Of a stretch of DNA of 47,368 nucleotides, positions 1 to 10,684 are shown one piece after another. The first letter of the stretch is position 1. Each line of letters opens with the position of its first letter. Origin of the DNA: Plantago elongata (taxonomy: Eukaryota > Streptophyta > Magnoliopsida > Lamiales > Plantaginaceae). Location of the stretch: contig JAYMSP010000556.1 of the NCBI GenBank assembly GCA_036897095.1, positions 1 to 47,368 on the forward strand, given 5' to 3'. The notes below the pieces were generated by a model. That model was not told the origin of the DNA. It worked only from the letters and a program-made list of their open reading frames with translations, and did no database searches. The position numbers were made by a program, and so were the translations under genes.

Positions 1-393
1 ATAATAAGACATGACCAGAACAGAGAACTTCTAAATGAGGGAAACCTACATCTATCTAACTTCTGATATTACTGAACCAATCTAAGGACAAGAGGGAAGA
101 GAACATTAAAGATTTCTTTGAAAACTAAGGGTAATATGATGATGAGGAAGGGAGAAAGATCCAGTGTTAGGAAAGGAGAAAGGAAACAAACACACATGCT
201 CCAGATAGAATAAGCTGCCACTGGGACATATCCTTGACATGTGCCTGCTGATTCATTCACACTTATTGTCAAATAAAAGCTTAATAAATCACGACATAGA
301 CATACTAGAATTGACACAAGAGAGAAAGAAACCATCTGTTTAAGCCAACAAATTCGCATTTCAGATGTTTTAGGAGGACGCCCAGTTGCTTAC
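1..393 (-). other. Intron of the PTBP3-like gene (left-edge sequence)
   Basis: The sequence begins with a GTAAGC donor on the minus strand and shows no RRM2 coding match before the window ends. I see no separate gene or clear transposon here. Whether the downstream exons exist cannot be judged from this window. Confidence 0.45.
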
Positions 394-877
394 CAAATGT
401 AGCACATCAATGCTAACAAGACGCGCATCATTCCCTTCAATTGTCACCAGTAATACATTCCCAGCAACGTCTGCAGTCGTTTTGTTGTTCACGATTTCTT
501 GTCTGTTGGAATACTGTAGATAGACAGTTTTCCCTCGCACCTGTGCTGGCTCCGAAGATGACGCATAGTATGATATCATAGCAATAGCTTGATTCAATTC
601 TGCCTGCACAATATCTCAAACACAAAGAAACACATTCAAACGATTGAACAAACGGAAGATTCAGTAAGAAGAATGATACAGTTTACACCTACAAATTCGA
701 TAAAAGCCTGATTACGATTTGCGCCGACATTACACTTTGTGTTCACAACTCTCCCAAATGGCTTCCCCAGTTCAACCAGTTCCTCCTTCGTGCATTCCCA
801 CGGCAAGTTCCTCAAATGCAAAACCTTCGAAGGTCGTTGCGTGTACTGAAACTGCGGCTGGCTAGAACCGACGACAT
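394..877 (-). CDS. Polypyrimidine tract-binding protein homolog 3-like, 5' part (RRM1), partial, start codon out of frame
   Basis: Two exons are visible: 877..693 and 603..394. They join in phase 0 at a GTAGGT donor and a GTGCAG acceptor. Together they encode the N-terminal tail SSQPQFQYTQ and a first RNA-recognition motif. RNP-like segments are KVLHLRNLPW and NQAFIEF, followed by VRGKTVYLQYSNRQEIVNN and the start of the next linker or RRM (GNVLLVTIEG). This matches the plant PTB homolog 3 family, which binds pyrimidine-rich pre-mRNA and affects splicing. The second exon ends at LHL|GTAAGC, and the rest would lie off the left edge. Oddity: the only plausible ATG (877-875) is one nucleotide out of frame with the RRM. 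From that ATG to the donor is 185 nt, where 186 would keep frame, so a 1-nt deletion next to codon 3-4 is likely. It may be a pseudogene fragment, may start in an upstream exon, or may hold a sequence error. Confidence 0.75.
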
Positions 878-1138
878 CCCACCACAACCCTAAGAAATGA
901 CTCCATCAGAACTTATCCAATCTGAACTTGATCTTCCATGGGATTAGATACCAAACTACTCAATCTGAACTGGCCTAATTTAAAGGACCCATTCAGCAAG
1001 TCTATCAAAACAAACTTGTATATCAATCAATGTAAGCAGAGAAGGCTAAACAATATTATTATTAGCTCATCACTACATTGTTGTAACACTAACTGGATTT
1101 AAATACAATACAAGGAGATTCATGGAGTTACGTTATCT

Positions 1139-3480
1139 TTATGCGATGGAATCAGTCAACTCTGTGCCCCAAGTTGAACCTGTGTTTGAAGTTTCTGAAA
1201 TCATATGTGGTGTTTGGAGCAGCTTCGGAGGAACTTGTAGAGTCTCAACTTCACTTTCAAGCATTTTCATTACTTTACTCATTGATGGCCTATCACCTGG
1301 ACTCATTCGTATGCACCATAACGCCACTATAGCCATCTTCCTTGTGATTTTCTCTTCAAGGTCATCGATCCCAGCTTCAATATCCTTCCATTTATCCAGG
1401 TGGCTATATATCCAATAGGGAAAGTATTGTCTTGACTCTTCACCATTCCCTACTAAATCCCTGTTCAATCCCACCATTTCCATCAGTAGCATCCCGAAGC
1501 TATATACATCTGCTTTGTAAGAAACGTTGCCAATACTCCTATTGATCAACTCAGGAGCCACATAACCTATTGTTCCCCGTGCAGCAGTGAGAGTCATCGT
1601 GTTGTAATCTGTCGAGTAAAACTTTGCAAGCCCAAAATCAGAAATTTTTGGGTTGAAGTTCTCATCAAGAAGTATGTTGTGAGGCTTGATGTCGAAATGG
1701 AGGATTTGGATATCACGACCACGGTGCAAATAGTCAATCCCCCTGGCAGCACCAAGTGCAATCTCATACTTCTTATCCCAGCTTAACGACTCAGTTGTTT
1801 CTGGTCTGAGATGTACTTATCTAGAGAGCCATTAGGCATCAAGTCGTAGACAAGGGCATGTTTGGTTCGTTCTGCGCAATAACCAACGAGTTTAACCACG
1901 TTTACGTGATGAACCTTTCCAATGGTTGCTACCTCGTTGATGAAGTCTTGACCGTTCGGTGTGGACTTGGCACTCAATACTTTCACAGCTACATAATGAC
2001 CACTTCGAAGCTTTCCTTTGTAGACAGAACCATACCCTCCTTGGCCTAATTTTTCTTTAACACCACCAGTCATTTTCTTTATCTCAGAGTAAGAGTACCT
2101 GATCGGAGCAAGGTCGTTCTGATTTTGCAGAAAGTCTTCTATTACATCAAACATCGATAAATGTCTCATATGGAGTTTGTACATTAGAAGCACCAGCAAT
2201 ATGGGCACCCCAATTATGACCTTGGCCACAAGCAAGAAATCTGCAAACACAAAACGACATCGCAAACAGTCAAGGTACAAGGAATGTCCAGATTTGTACG
2301 TTATAGAATCTTGAAATCGGAACAGGTCTACTATGGAATCGTTTGAAATTTGAAACCAATTAGGACTGGATAAAAGATGCAGAGAACAACATACCAATGA
2401 TGTACATAATCACAAAGATAACCCCTGCAGGCAATACATAATAAGGAACAGATTAGCAATACTTGGTGAATCATAATGGTGTTTGAGATTTAAGAGAGCG
2501 AAAGACTTCTTACAGTCCATAAACATGTCTAGCAGAACTAAGATACCTGCAGTCAACAGATTAATCATCAAGAACAATTAGAATCAATTGTAATTACATA
2601 AGATAATCGTAATAGATATTATTCAAATTAAACATAAGATATGAAGTTCCATAGTCTTACGGTTCCTTGATATATAACATCTCACCTTCATCTTGCACAT
2701 AGGACTATAGTCATACCATCGGCAACTGTTGTGTTCACTCAAAGACCAACTACAATAACTCCACCCTCTGCATTTTGCATCACAAACCGAATTATACCAT
2801 GAAAGTTCATATCCATACTCCAGTGAGCGATGGATTTCTGAAAGTGAGAAGTAGCTCATGTTATAGTCTTTAATGTCGAATTGGTTCCTCAAATCGTCGC
2901 CATGGCCTTGTCCAAACGGGAACAGTGTAAGACCCATATGATCTATTCTACAAGTATCCCATAACTGTTCTCCTGTCAAGTCGCCAACCTTAACATACTT
3001 GTATCAACCAATACTATCTATGTCAACACAAGAATCGGCCTTTGTGTAGTTACGATAAGAGTCGGAATCGTTTTGAGGATGTAGGCAGCTAAAGAAAGCA
3101 ATATGATAAGCTAAAGGGTATTGTTTTTCGAAATAATCAGAGTAAATCAAGAAATAGTGATATTTTGCGAGTCTAATGTCAGTAATAGGATTGATGTTGG
3201 GGAAAGAGCAAGTATCGTTAGCAACAATGGAAGGATCTGAAAAATGGATCGTATAGTTGTTATAATTGATCGACTGGACAAGGTATTTATGATCACTAAA
3301 AAAAATCACTGTGGTATTGTTTTCGCAGGCTAGCTTAGTGTGATTTACCACAGTGGTGCGGGTCATTCACTAACCTGAACGGGTGGCAATATGACTACAG
3401 GCTGAAGGGCGGCAATGGGCATGATGGCGTGTCGCACTACATGTGTTGAGGAAAAGCAGGATTATGACGAGTGGAAACAT
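1139..3480 (-). pseudogene. LRK10L/WAK-like receptor kinase, decayed copy (unit 1, minus gene)
   Basis: The copy shares the exon plan of its sister at 5891-8306: ectodomain exon 3480..2661, micro-exons 2546..2514 (33 nt) and 2424..2395 (30 nt), and kinase exon 2240..1139. The signal peptide begins MFPLVIILLFL. The ectodomain keeps ACENNTTVIFFSDHKYLVQS and SCLHPQ. The kinase keeps [23 protein letters not shown] (HFD in place of HRD, so a non-RD kinase), DFGLA and APE. It is broken at least four times relative to the sister. There is a ~10-nt loss near 3395-3410 in the N-terminal cysteine region. There is a 2-nt loss near 3345. A TGA at 3006-3004 stands where the sister has Arg. A 1-nt deletion near 1808-1813, just before the LSWDKK motif of the kinase, brings an early TAA. 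Intact members are predicted plasma-membrane receptor kinases of defence or stress signalling. A functional full-length product is very unlikely. Confidence 0.85.
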
Positions 3481-3822
3481 CCTACGATGGGGCAAGTTAA
3501 GCTGGTTATACTAGCAATTCTGGTATGGGTAATTCATGAATGATATGTTCATATTTTTGTTTGTGAAGATGAAAATCCATCTAGATCAAGAAGTCACGGT
3601 CCACACTCAAGACATAATATTATATAAATTCAAATCTTCACCGTTCAAACTCTATATGCTTGACTCATTATAAAAAGATTTGTGAAGTCAATTAGTCTCA
3701 AAGCAAATAAATTAGTTTCAAGCAGGCCCGCATGATGTGCATTTGCTTGACTATCGAATAATATTATCTCAAGTTTTAACCATTTTCTAGTAGGTGATCA
3801 GGTCTGCAAATCAAGTTCAAAT
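3481..3822. promoter_or_regulatory. Shared intergenic promoter region of divergent kinase pair, unit 1
   Basis: These 342 bp separate the start codons of two divergently oriented receptor-kinase copies and so must contain both promoters. The stretch is AT-rich, with two TTGAC cores (W-box-like, the WRKY target) in the half next to the plus gene. No experimentally known element can be asserted. Both flanking genes are pseudogenes. Confidence 0.4.
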
Positions 3823-5730
3823 ATGTCTTTCTTCATAGCACTTGGAATACTCCTAGTTGTCTTTCTTTTTCCGGCTGTTCTTGGATCAGCCGGAACTAGT
3901 TCTACACTTGATATTTGCCAGCCAACAAGATGCAGAAAAAATTGGCCCTCTAATCCGATTCCCGTTCCGACTCACAAACTCACAACCACAACACTGTTCC
4001 TTCAGCCCTGCTTTCGATTTACACTGCAATGAAAACCGACAAACCATTCTCCAACTGCCCATTTCAGTTAACGTTTCCTTGACTCAAATCGACTACATAT
4101 CCCAAGCGATCGAGTTTCATGATCCAGATAATTGCCTTGCTCGAAAACTACCAAATTTGAACTTATCTACTTCTCCTTTCAGTTTTTCATTATCTAATGG
4201 GAAGTACTATCAGTATATGGAGAATTATGTTCTATATAACTGTTCCACCGTTCCAAAGAGGGATCGTTTTGCTATTTCTTGTCTCAGTGGCAACGGATAC
4301 CAAGTCATTTCGATTATACCTTATCCGTTGAATTCGTGTACAAGGTTTCTTGAAGTTCAATCAGCTCCGTATCGTGTGTTCACGGCAGGGACTTCTATGT
4401 TGGGATGGACAGAGCCTGCTTGTGAACAATGTGAATCTCAACACCAATTTTGCAGCTTGAGTAATGCTACTGGACCCAATCAAATCCAATGCATTGACAA
4501 ACCTATAGGTACATAGTATATACATTTGTTGCTTATTTAAAACAGAAAATCACATGTGTTTTATTACTAGCTAATATAATTTCGTTCTATGTACCTTGCT
4601 GCTGATATAGGGCCATCAAAGAAACCATTGATTGCAGGTGCTACTGTAGGTTCTGTTCTTTTCTTTGCAATAGTTGCAGCTCTATACTATGTCTACGGAG
4701 TCGTAAAACCTGATATAAGGATTGAGAACTTTTTGAAAGATTACAAAACTTTGAGACCTATGCGCTTCTCTTATGCTGATCTAAAACACATCACCAAAGG
4801 TTTCACCAAGAAGTTGGGAGAAGGGGGTTACGGAGTTGTCTACAAAGGTAAGTTATCCAGCGAAATATATGTTGCAGTCAAAGTTCTCAACACTGCAAAG
4901 GGTAATCGACAAGAGTTTGTAAACGAGGTTGGTATAATAGGGAGCATACACCATGTCAATATAGTACGCTTGGTTGGTTTTTGTGCAGATGGCTTCAGGC
5001 GAGCTCTTGTTTATGATTACCTACCCAATGAGTCATTAGAGAAGTTCATCTTTCAAAATGGTACAGAGAAAAACTATCTCTCTTGGGAAAAGATGCAAGA
5101 CATTGTGGTTGGAGTGGCGAAAGGTATTGAGTATCTTCATCAAGGGTGTGATCAGCAGATCCTGCATTTCGATATCAAGCCTCATAACATCTTGTTGGAT
5201 CATAATCTCAACCCCAAGATTTGTGATTTTGGCCTCGCCAAGTTTTGCTCGAAGGAACAAAGTGGTGTTTCAATGACAGATGCTCGGGGAACATTGCACC
5301 AGAGATGATGGACATTCGGGAGAGTGTTTATAAGTCTGATGTGTATAGCTTGGGGATGATGTTGCTAGAGATGGTTGGAGAATTGAAGAACATAAAATGC
5401 AAGATGAATAGGAGCAAAATTTACTTTCCAAAGTGGATTTACGATCATCTAAGTGAAGGGGGAGAGGTTTTGGTACAGGATGAGGAAGGCAGTAGTACTA
5501 AGGAAAGGACAGCTAGAAAACTTGTAATTGTGGGACTTTGGTGTATTCAGTGGTATCCTGCAGATAGACCGTCGATGAAAATGGTGGTTCAAATAGAAGG
5601 AGACGAACTTCATATGCTGAGCTTACCACCGAATCCATTTCCAGGCACAGATAATATTACTAGAGTTGATGGAAGATATGAAACAGGACTAGAAATTGTA
5701 CATGAATCAGATGACAACAGCTTGGTATAA
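3823..5730 (+). pseudogene. Lr10-type rust-resistance receptor-like kinase, decayed copy (unit 1, plus gene)
   Basis: The copy has two exons (3823..4508 and 4611..5730), with the same CCTATAG|GTACAT donor and ATAG|GGCCATC acceptor logic as the intact sister at 8745-10684. Visible parts are a signal peptide (MSFFIALGILLVV), a GUB_WAK-type cysteine-rich ectodomain (CQPTRC, QPQHCSF, CTRFLEV), a membrane segment starting after PLIAGATVG, and a kinase with LGEGGYGVVYKGK and [10 protein letters not shown]. Lesions against the sister: one extra T near 3940 (AAAATTGGCC for AAACATGGCC) shifts the ectodomain frame, and about 10 nt are missing near 5291 in the GTMGFIAPE segment, shifting the frame inside the activation segment. 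A further 6 nt are missing just after APEMM, and one codon is missing in VVQMLEGD. The C-lobe past the break is still well conserved, suggesting recent loss. Confidence 0.87.
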
Positions 5731-5890
5731 ACTGCATACACTAGATTTCAATGTAAGCAAATAAGGCTATACAATAGTATTATTATTAGCTCATTACTAC
5801 ATTGTTGTAACACTAACGGTATAATCCAACTGTAGAAAATATAACTGGATTTAAATTCAATCCAAGGAGATTCATGGAGTTATGTTATCT
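5731..5890. other. Convergent 3' junction and tandem-duplication boundary
   Basis: This is the space between the 3' ends of two convergent kinase copies. From about 5750 onward it matches 1027-1138 closely (both contain AGCTCA.TACTACATTGTTG), and unit 1 lacks about 27 nt present here at 5819-5845. The boundary between the two duplicated units therefore falls near 5750. Unit 1 begins near 1027. Confidence 0.6.
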
Positions 5891-8306
5891 TTATGCGATG
5901 GAATCAGTCAACTCTGTGCCCCAAGTTGAACCTGTGTTTGAAGTTTCTGCAATCATATGTGGTGTTTGGAGCGGCTTCGGAGGAACTTGTAGAGTGTCAA
6001 CTTCACTTTCAAGCATTTCCATCACTTCACTCATTGAGGGCCGATCACCCGGACTCATTAGTATGCACCATAACGCCACTATAGCCATCTTCCGTGTGAT
6101 TTTCTCTTCAAGGTCATCGATTTCAGCTTCAATATCTTTCCATTTATCTAAATGGCTATATATCCAACAGGGAAAGTATTGGCTAGACTCATCGCCATTT
6201 TCTACCAAGTCCTTGTTTAATCCCACCATTTCCATCAGCAACATCCCGAAGCTATAAACATCCGCCTTGTAAGAAACGTTGCCAATACTCCTATTGATCA
6301 ACTCGGGAGCCACATAACCTATTGTTCCCCGTGCAGCAGTGAGAGTCACCGTGTTGTGGTCTGTTGAGTAAAACTTTGCAAGCCCAAAATCAGAAATTTT
6401 TGGGTTGAAGTTCTCATCAAGAAGTATGTTGTGAGGCTTAATATCAAAATGGAGGATCTGGATATCACAACCCTGGTGCAAATAGTCAATTCCTCTGGCT
6501 ACACCAAGTGCAATCTCGTATTTTTTATCCCAGCTTAAGGAGTCGGTTGTTTCTTGTCTAAGAATGTACTTATCTAGAGAGCTGTTAGGCATCAAGTCGT
6601 AGATAAGGGCTCGTTTGGTTATTCCAGCGCAATAACCAACGAGTTTAACCACGTTTATGTGATGAACCCTTCCAATGGTTGCTACCTCGTTGATGAAGTC
6701 TTGGCCGTTCGATGTGGATTTGGCACTCAGTACTTTGACAGCTACGTAATGGCCACTTCGAAGCTTTCCTTTGTACACAGAACCATACCCTCCTTGGCCT
6801 AATTTTTCTTTGAAACCACCTATCATTTTCTTTATCTCCGAGTAGGAGTACCTTATCGGAGCGAGGTCATTCTGATTTTGCAGAAAGTCTTCAATTACAT
6901 CAAACATTGATAAATGTCTCCTGTGGAGTTTGTAAATTAGTAGCACCAGAAATATGGGCACTCCAATTATGACCATGGCCGGATGCCAAAAAACTGCAAA
7001 TAGAAAACGATATTGCAAATGATCAAGGTGCAAGGCATGTCCAGATTAATTTGTACGTTACAGAATCCTGCAACTGGAACAAGTTTACTTTACTCTAGCA
7101 TTTGATCTTATGAACATTTTCACTGAATGGAAATTTGCAAAGCAATTAGGGACTAGATAAAAGATGCATAGAACAACATACCAATGGTGTACATAACCGC
7201 ATACCCTGCAGGCAATAAAAAAAAAACTATTAGTAAATCAATATGAAGTATAGCATCTTCAGTACGTACTGCAATGATAGTTCAATGTAATACATGATGA
7301 ATTATAGTAGTGGTGTAAAGATAGTAGTATAAGAGAGTGAAAGAATACTCACCACATTTGAATAGTGTCTTTAAGAGATCTGCATGCATCACCAGAATTA
7401 ATCATTAAGAACAATTAGATTTATCATTTAATTGTAATTACATAAGATAATCTCATAATAGAAATTATTCAAATTAACCTATAAGGATCATAAATTTCAT
7501 AGTCTTACACTTCATTGTTGTTGTATTATACGATGGGCAGAGTGGGTGTTCAAGTGTCCATAACAATATGTGCCATAAACAAATTTCTCCCCAATTTCTT
7601 CCGTGTTCATTAACCATTATCGTCAATGGCCATGAAAGTTCAAATCCATACAGCAGTGAGCTATTGATTTCTGAAAGTGACAAGTATTGGTTTCTGAAAT
7701 AGTTGCTGCCATCTTGTTGAAACGGGAACGATGTTAGACCTGCATGATCTATTCTACACGTATCCCATAAATCCTCTCCTGTCAAGTCGCCAACCTTAAC
7801 ATACTTGTGCCTACCAATACTATCTCTGTCACCACATGAATCGACCTTTGTGTAGTTACGATAAGAATCGGAATTGGTTTGAGGGTGTAGGCAGCTAAAG
7901 AAAGTGATAGGATATGCTAACGGACTTGTATTTCCGAAACCATCAAAGTAATACGAAAAATAATTTTCATTACTCAACAGGAATGGATCGTTATAAGGAT
8001 TTTCGTTGGGGAAAGAGCAAGTACCGTTAGAAATAATGGAAGGATCTGAAAAACGGATAGTATGGTTGTTGTAATTGATCGACTGCACAAGGTATTTATG
8101 ATCACTAAATAAAATTACTGTGGTATTGTTTTCGCAGGCTAGCTCATATCGAGAATCACCACAGTGGTCGGGATCAGCACTAACCTGAAAGGGTAGCTGA
8201 TATTTCGAATATGACCACATGCAGACGGCTGGCACTGGGCACGTTGACGCGTCGTCGCACTACATGTGCCAAGGAAGAGCAGGATTATGATGATGAGTGG
8301 AAACAT
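5891..8306 (-). pseudogene. LRK10L/WAK-like receptor kinase, nearly intact, one 1-nt frameshift in ectodomain (unit 2, minus gene)
   Basis: Four exons are proposed: 8306..7509, 7379..7353 (27 nt), 7205..7182 (24 nt) and 6993..5891. Exon 1 encodes a signal peptide (MFPLIIIILLFLGTCS), then CQPSACGHIRNISYPFRL, the classic GUB_WAK start. It should continue DPDHCGDSRYELACENN, but that part lies in another frame. The break sits at about 8176-8182, where sister copy 1 has one more base. Exon 1 is 798 nt where 799 would fit the next phase, and the exon sum is 1952 nt where 1953 (650 codons plus stop) would be in frame. Both facts independently support one missing nucleotide. Micro-exons and kinase exon are open. 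The kinase shows [22 protein letters not shown] (non-RD), DFGLA, APE and DRPSM, with a membrane helix [14 protein letters not shown]. This is either a very young pseudogene or a sequence error in a working plasma-membrane receptor kinase. Confidence 0.8.
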
Positions 8307-8744
8307 TTTACGAACGATCGATGGGGCAAATTAAGCTGGTTATCCTAGCAACTCTGTTATGAGTATATGTTCATACTATTTACAGGCAGAAAGAACTAGG
8401 TAGCAAAGAACTAGCTGGTCAAGACTGAAGACTTGTCAACTAATATGTTCACGCTCCTTCTACTTCTTCGTTTATCAATTGTGGAAAATATGCAAATCCG
8501 TGTATTCACGATTTCTGGGAAACTTTTAAGTCCACGTATATACATACTCGAAGATAATTCACAGACGTCTCCTTGCTTGACTTGTCCCTTCGTTTTGAAT
8601 TTTCATGTGTATGGTTAATTGGCTCATCTCATGGATGGAAAATGAATTCAATCAAATTAATAATATCCAATCGCCAATTATATATGTTTCCAAATAAAAT
8701 TATCTAAACACTTAACCATTTCCAAGTGAAAATCAAGTTCAAAT
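8307..8744. promoter_or_regulatory. Shared intergenic promoter region of divergent kinase pair, unit 2
   Basis: These 438 bp lie between the start codons of the minus and plus receptor-kinase genes. A TATA-like TTATATATG lies at 8678-8686, about 60 bp before the plus ATG, with CCAAT-like GCCAAT just upstream. A TTGACT (W-box-like core) lies near 8577. The stretch is AT-rich and contains no supported gene. Confidence 0.45.
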
Positions 8745-10684
8745 ATGTCTTTCTTCATAGCACTTGGAATACTCCTAGTTGTTCCGGCTGTTCTTGGAAA
8801 TAATTCTACTGATCATATTGATTTTTGCCAGCCAACAAGATGCAGAAAACATGGCCCTTTGATCCAATTCCCATTCAGACTCTCAGACTCACAACCACAA
8901 CACTGTTCCTTCAGCCCTGCTTTCGATTTACACTGCAATGAAAACGGACAAACCATTCTCCAACTACCCGTTTCAGTTAACGTTTCCTTGACTCAAATAA
9001 ACTACACATCCCAAATCATATGGTTTCAAGATCCAGATAATTGCCTTGCTCCGAAAGTACCAAATTTGAACTTATCTACTTCCCCTTTCAATTTTTATTT
9101 ACCTGATGGGACGCAGTATTTTGAGTATATGGAGAATTATGTTTATTATAACTGTTCTTCCATCGATCCAGAAAGGGATCCTTATGCTATTTCTTGTCTT
9201 GGTGGCAACGGATACCAAGTACTTTCGGTTAGATCTAAAAATCCAACGTATGAATATCCGTTGAATTCGTGTACAAGGTTTCTTGAAGTTCGATCAGTTC
9301 CGTTTACGATATTCTTGGAGTCTTCTATATTGACATGGAGAGAACCTGCTTGTGGACAATGTGAAGCTCGACGCCAATTTTGCAGCTTAAGTAATGCTAC
9401 TGGACACAATCAAATCCAATGCATTGACAAACCTATAGGTACATAGTATAAACATTTGTTGCTTCTTTAAAACAGAATATCTCATGTGTTTTAGTACTAG
9501 CTAGTGACTAGCTAACATAATTTTGCTCGATGTACCTTGCTGATACAGGGCCATCAAAGACTCCATTGATTGCAGGTGCTACTGTAGGTTGTATGATTTT
9601 AGTTGCAATATTTGCCGCTCTATACTATGTATATGGAGTGATAAAAACAGATTTGAAGATTGAAAACTTCTTGAAAGATTACAAAGCTTTGAGACCTACG
9701 CGCTTCTCTTATGCTGATCTAAAACACATCACCAAAGATTTCACCAAGATGTTGGGTGAAGGGGGTTACGGAGTTGTCTACAGAGGAAAGTTATCCAGCG
9801 AAATATATGTTGCAGTCAAAGTTCTCAACACTGCAAAGGGTAATGGACAAGAGTTTGTAAACGAGGTTGGTATAATAGGGAGCATACACCATGTCAATAT
9901 AGTCCGCTTGGTAGGTTTTTGTGCAGATGGCTTCAGGCGAGCTCTTGTTTATGAATACCTACCCAATGAGTCGCTGGAGAAGTTCATCTTCCGAAGTGGT
10001 CTAGAGAAAAACTGTCTTTCTTGGGAAAAGATGAAAGACATTGCGGTTGGAGTAGCGAAAGGCATTGAGTATCTTCACCAGGGGTGTGATCAGCAGATCT
10101 TGCATCTTGATATCAAGCCTCATAACATTTTGTTGGACCATAATCTCAACCCCAAGATTTGTGATTTTGGCCTTGCTAAGTTTTGCTCGAAGGAACAAAG
10201 TGCTGTTTCAATGATGGATGCTCGGGGAACAATGGGGTTCATTGCACCGGAGATGATGTCCAGGACTTTCGGGAGAGTGTCCTACAAGTCTGATGTGTAT
10301 AGCTTTGGGATGATGTTGCTAGAGATGGTTGGAGGATTGAAGGACATAAAAAGCAAGATGAATAAGAGCAAAGTTTACTTTCCAAAGTGGATTTACGATC
10401 ATCTAAGTGAAGGAGGAGAGGTTTTGGTACAGGATGAGGAAGGTGGTACTAAGGAAAGGACAGCTAGAAAACTTGTAATTGTGGGACTGTGGTGTATCCA
10501 GTGGTATCCTGCAGATAGACCGTCGATGAAAATGGTGGTTCAAATGTTGGAAGGAGATGAACTTCATATGCTCAGCTTTCCTCCGAATCCGTTTCCAGGC
10601 ACAGATAATGTAATTAGAGTTGATGGAGGATATGAAACAGGACTAGAAATTGTACTTGAATCAGATGACAACAGCTTGGTATAA
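8745..10684 (+). CDS. Rust-resistance kinase Lr10-like / LRK10L receptor-like kinase, intact
   Basis: Two exons, 8745..9438 and 9549..10684, join as CCTATAG|GG and give 609 codons plus stop with a clean frame. Order of parts: signal peptide (residues 1-18), cysteine-rich GUB_WAK-type ectodomain (about 28-230; CQPTRC, FPFRL, CTRFLEV, CGQCEARRQFC), membrane helix (about 238-261), juxtamembrane segment, and Ser/Thr kinase from about 297. Catalytic features are a glycine loop GEGGYG (301-306), Lys322, HLD at 417-419 where RD kinases have HRD, DFG at 437-439, and APE. It is thus a non-RD kinase, a class often tied to innate immune receptors. The best family match is the wheat Lr10/Arabidopsis LRK10L group. 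Predicted role: perception of an extracellular, possibly cell-wall or pathogen-derived, ligand at the plasma membrane; the ligand is unknown. It is the only intact member of the four-gene cluster. Confidence 0.9.

Noticed and set aside
8170..8190. An intron at CAG|GTTAGT in the unit-2 minus ectodomain, explaining the frame change
   Set aside because: Coding homology continues immediately on both sides with no room for an intron, and the sister copy reads through the same point with one more base.
8433..8618. 61-residue open frame on the plus strand between the divergent kinases
   Set aside because: It has no homolog or domain that I recognise, lies in the promoter region, and has no counterpart in the sister interval 3481-3822.
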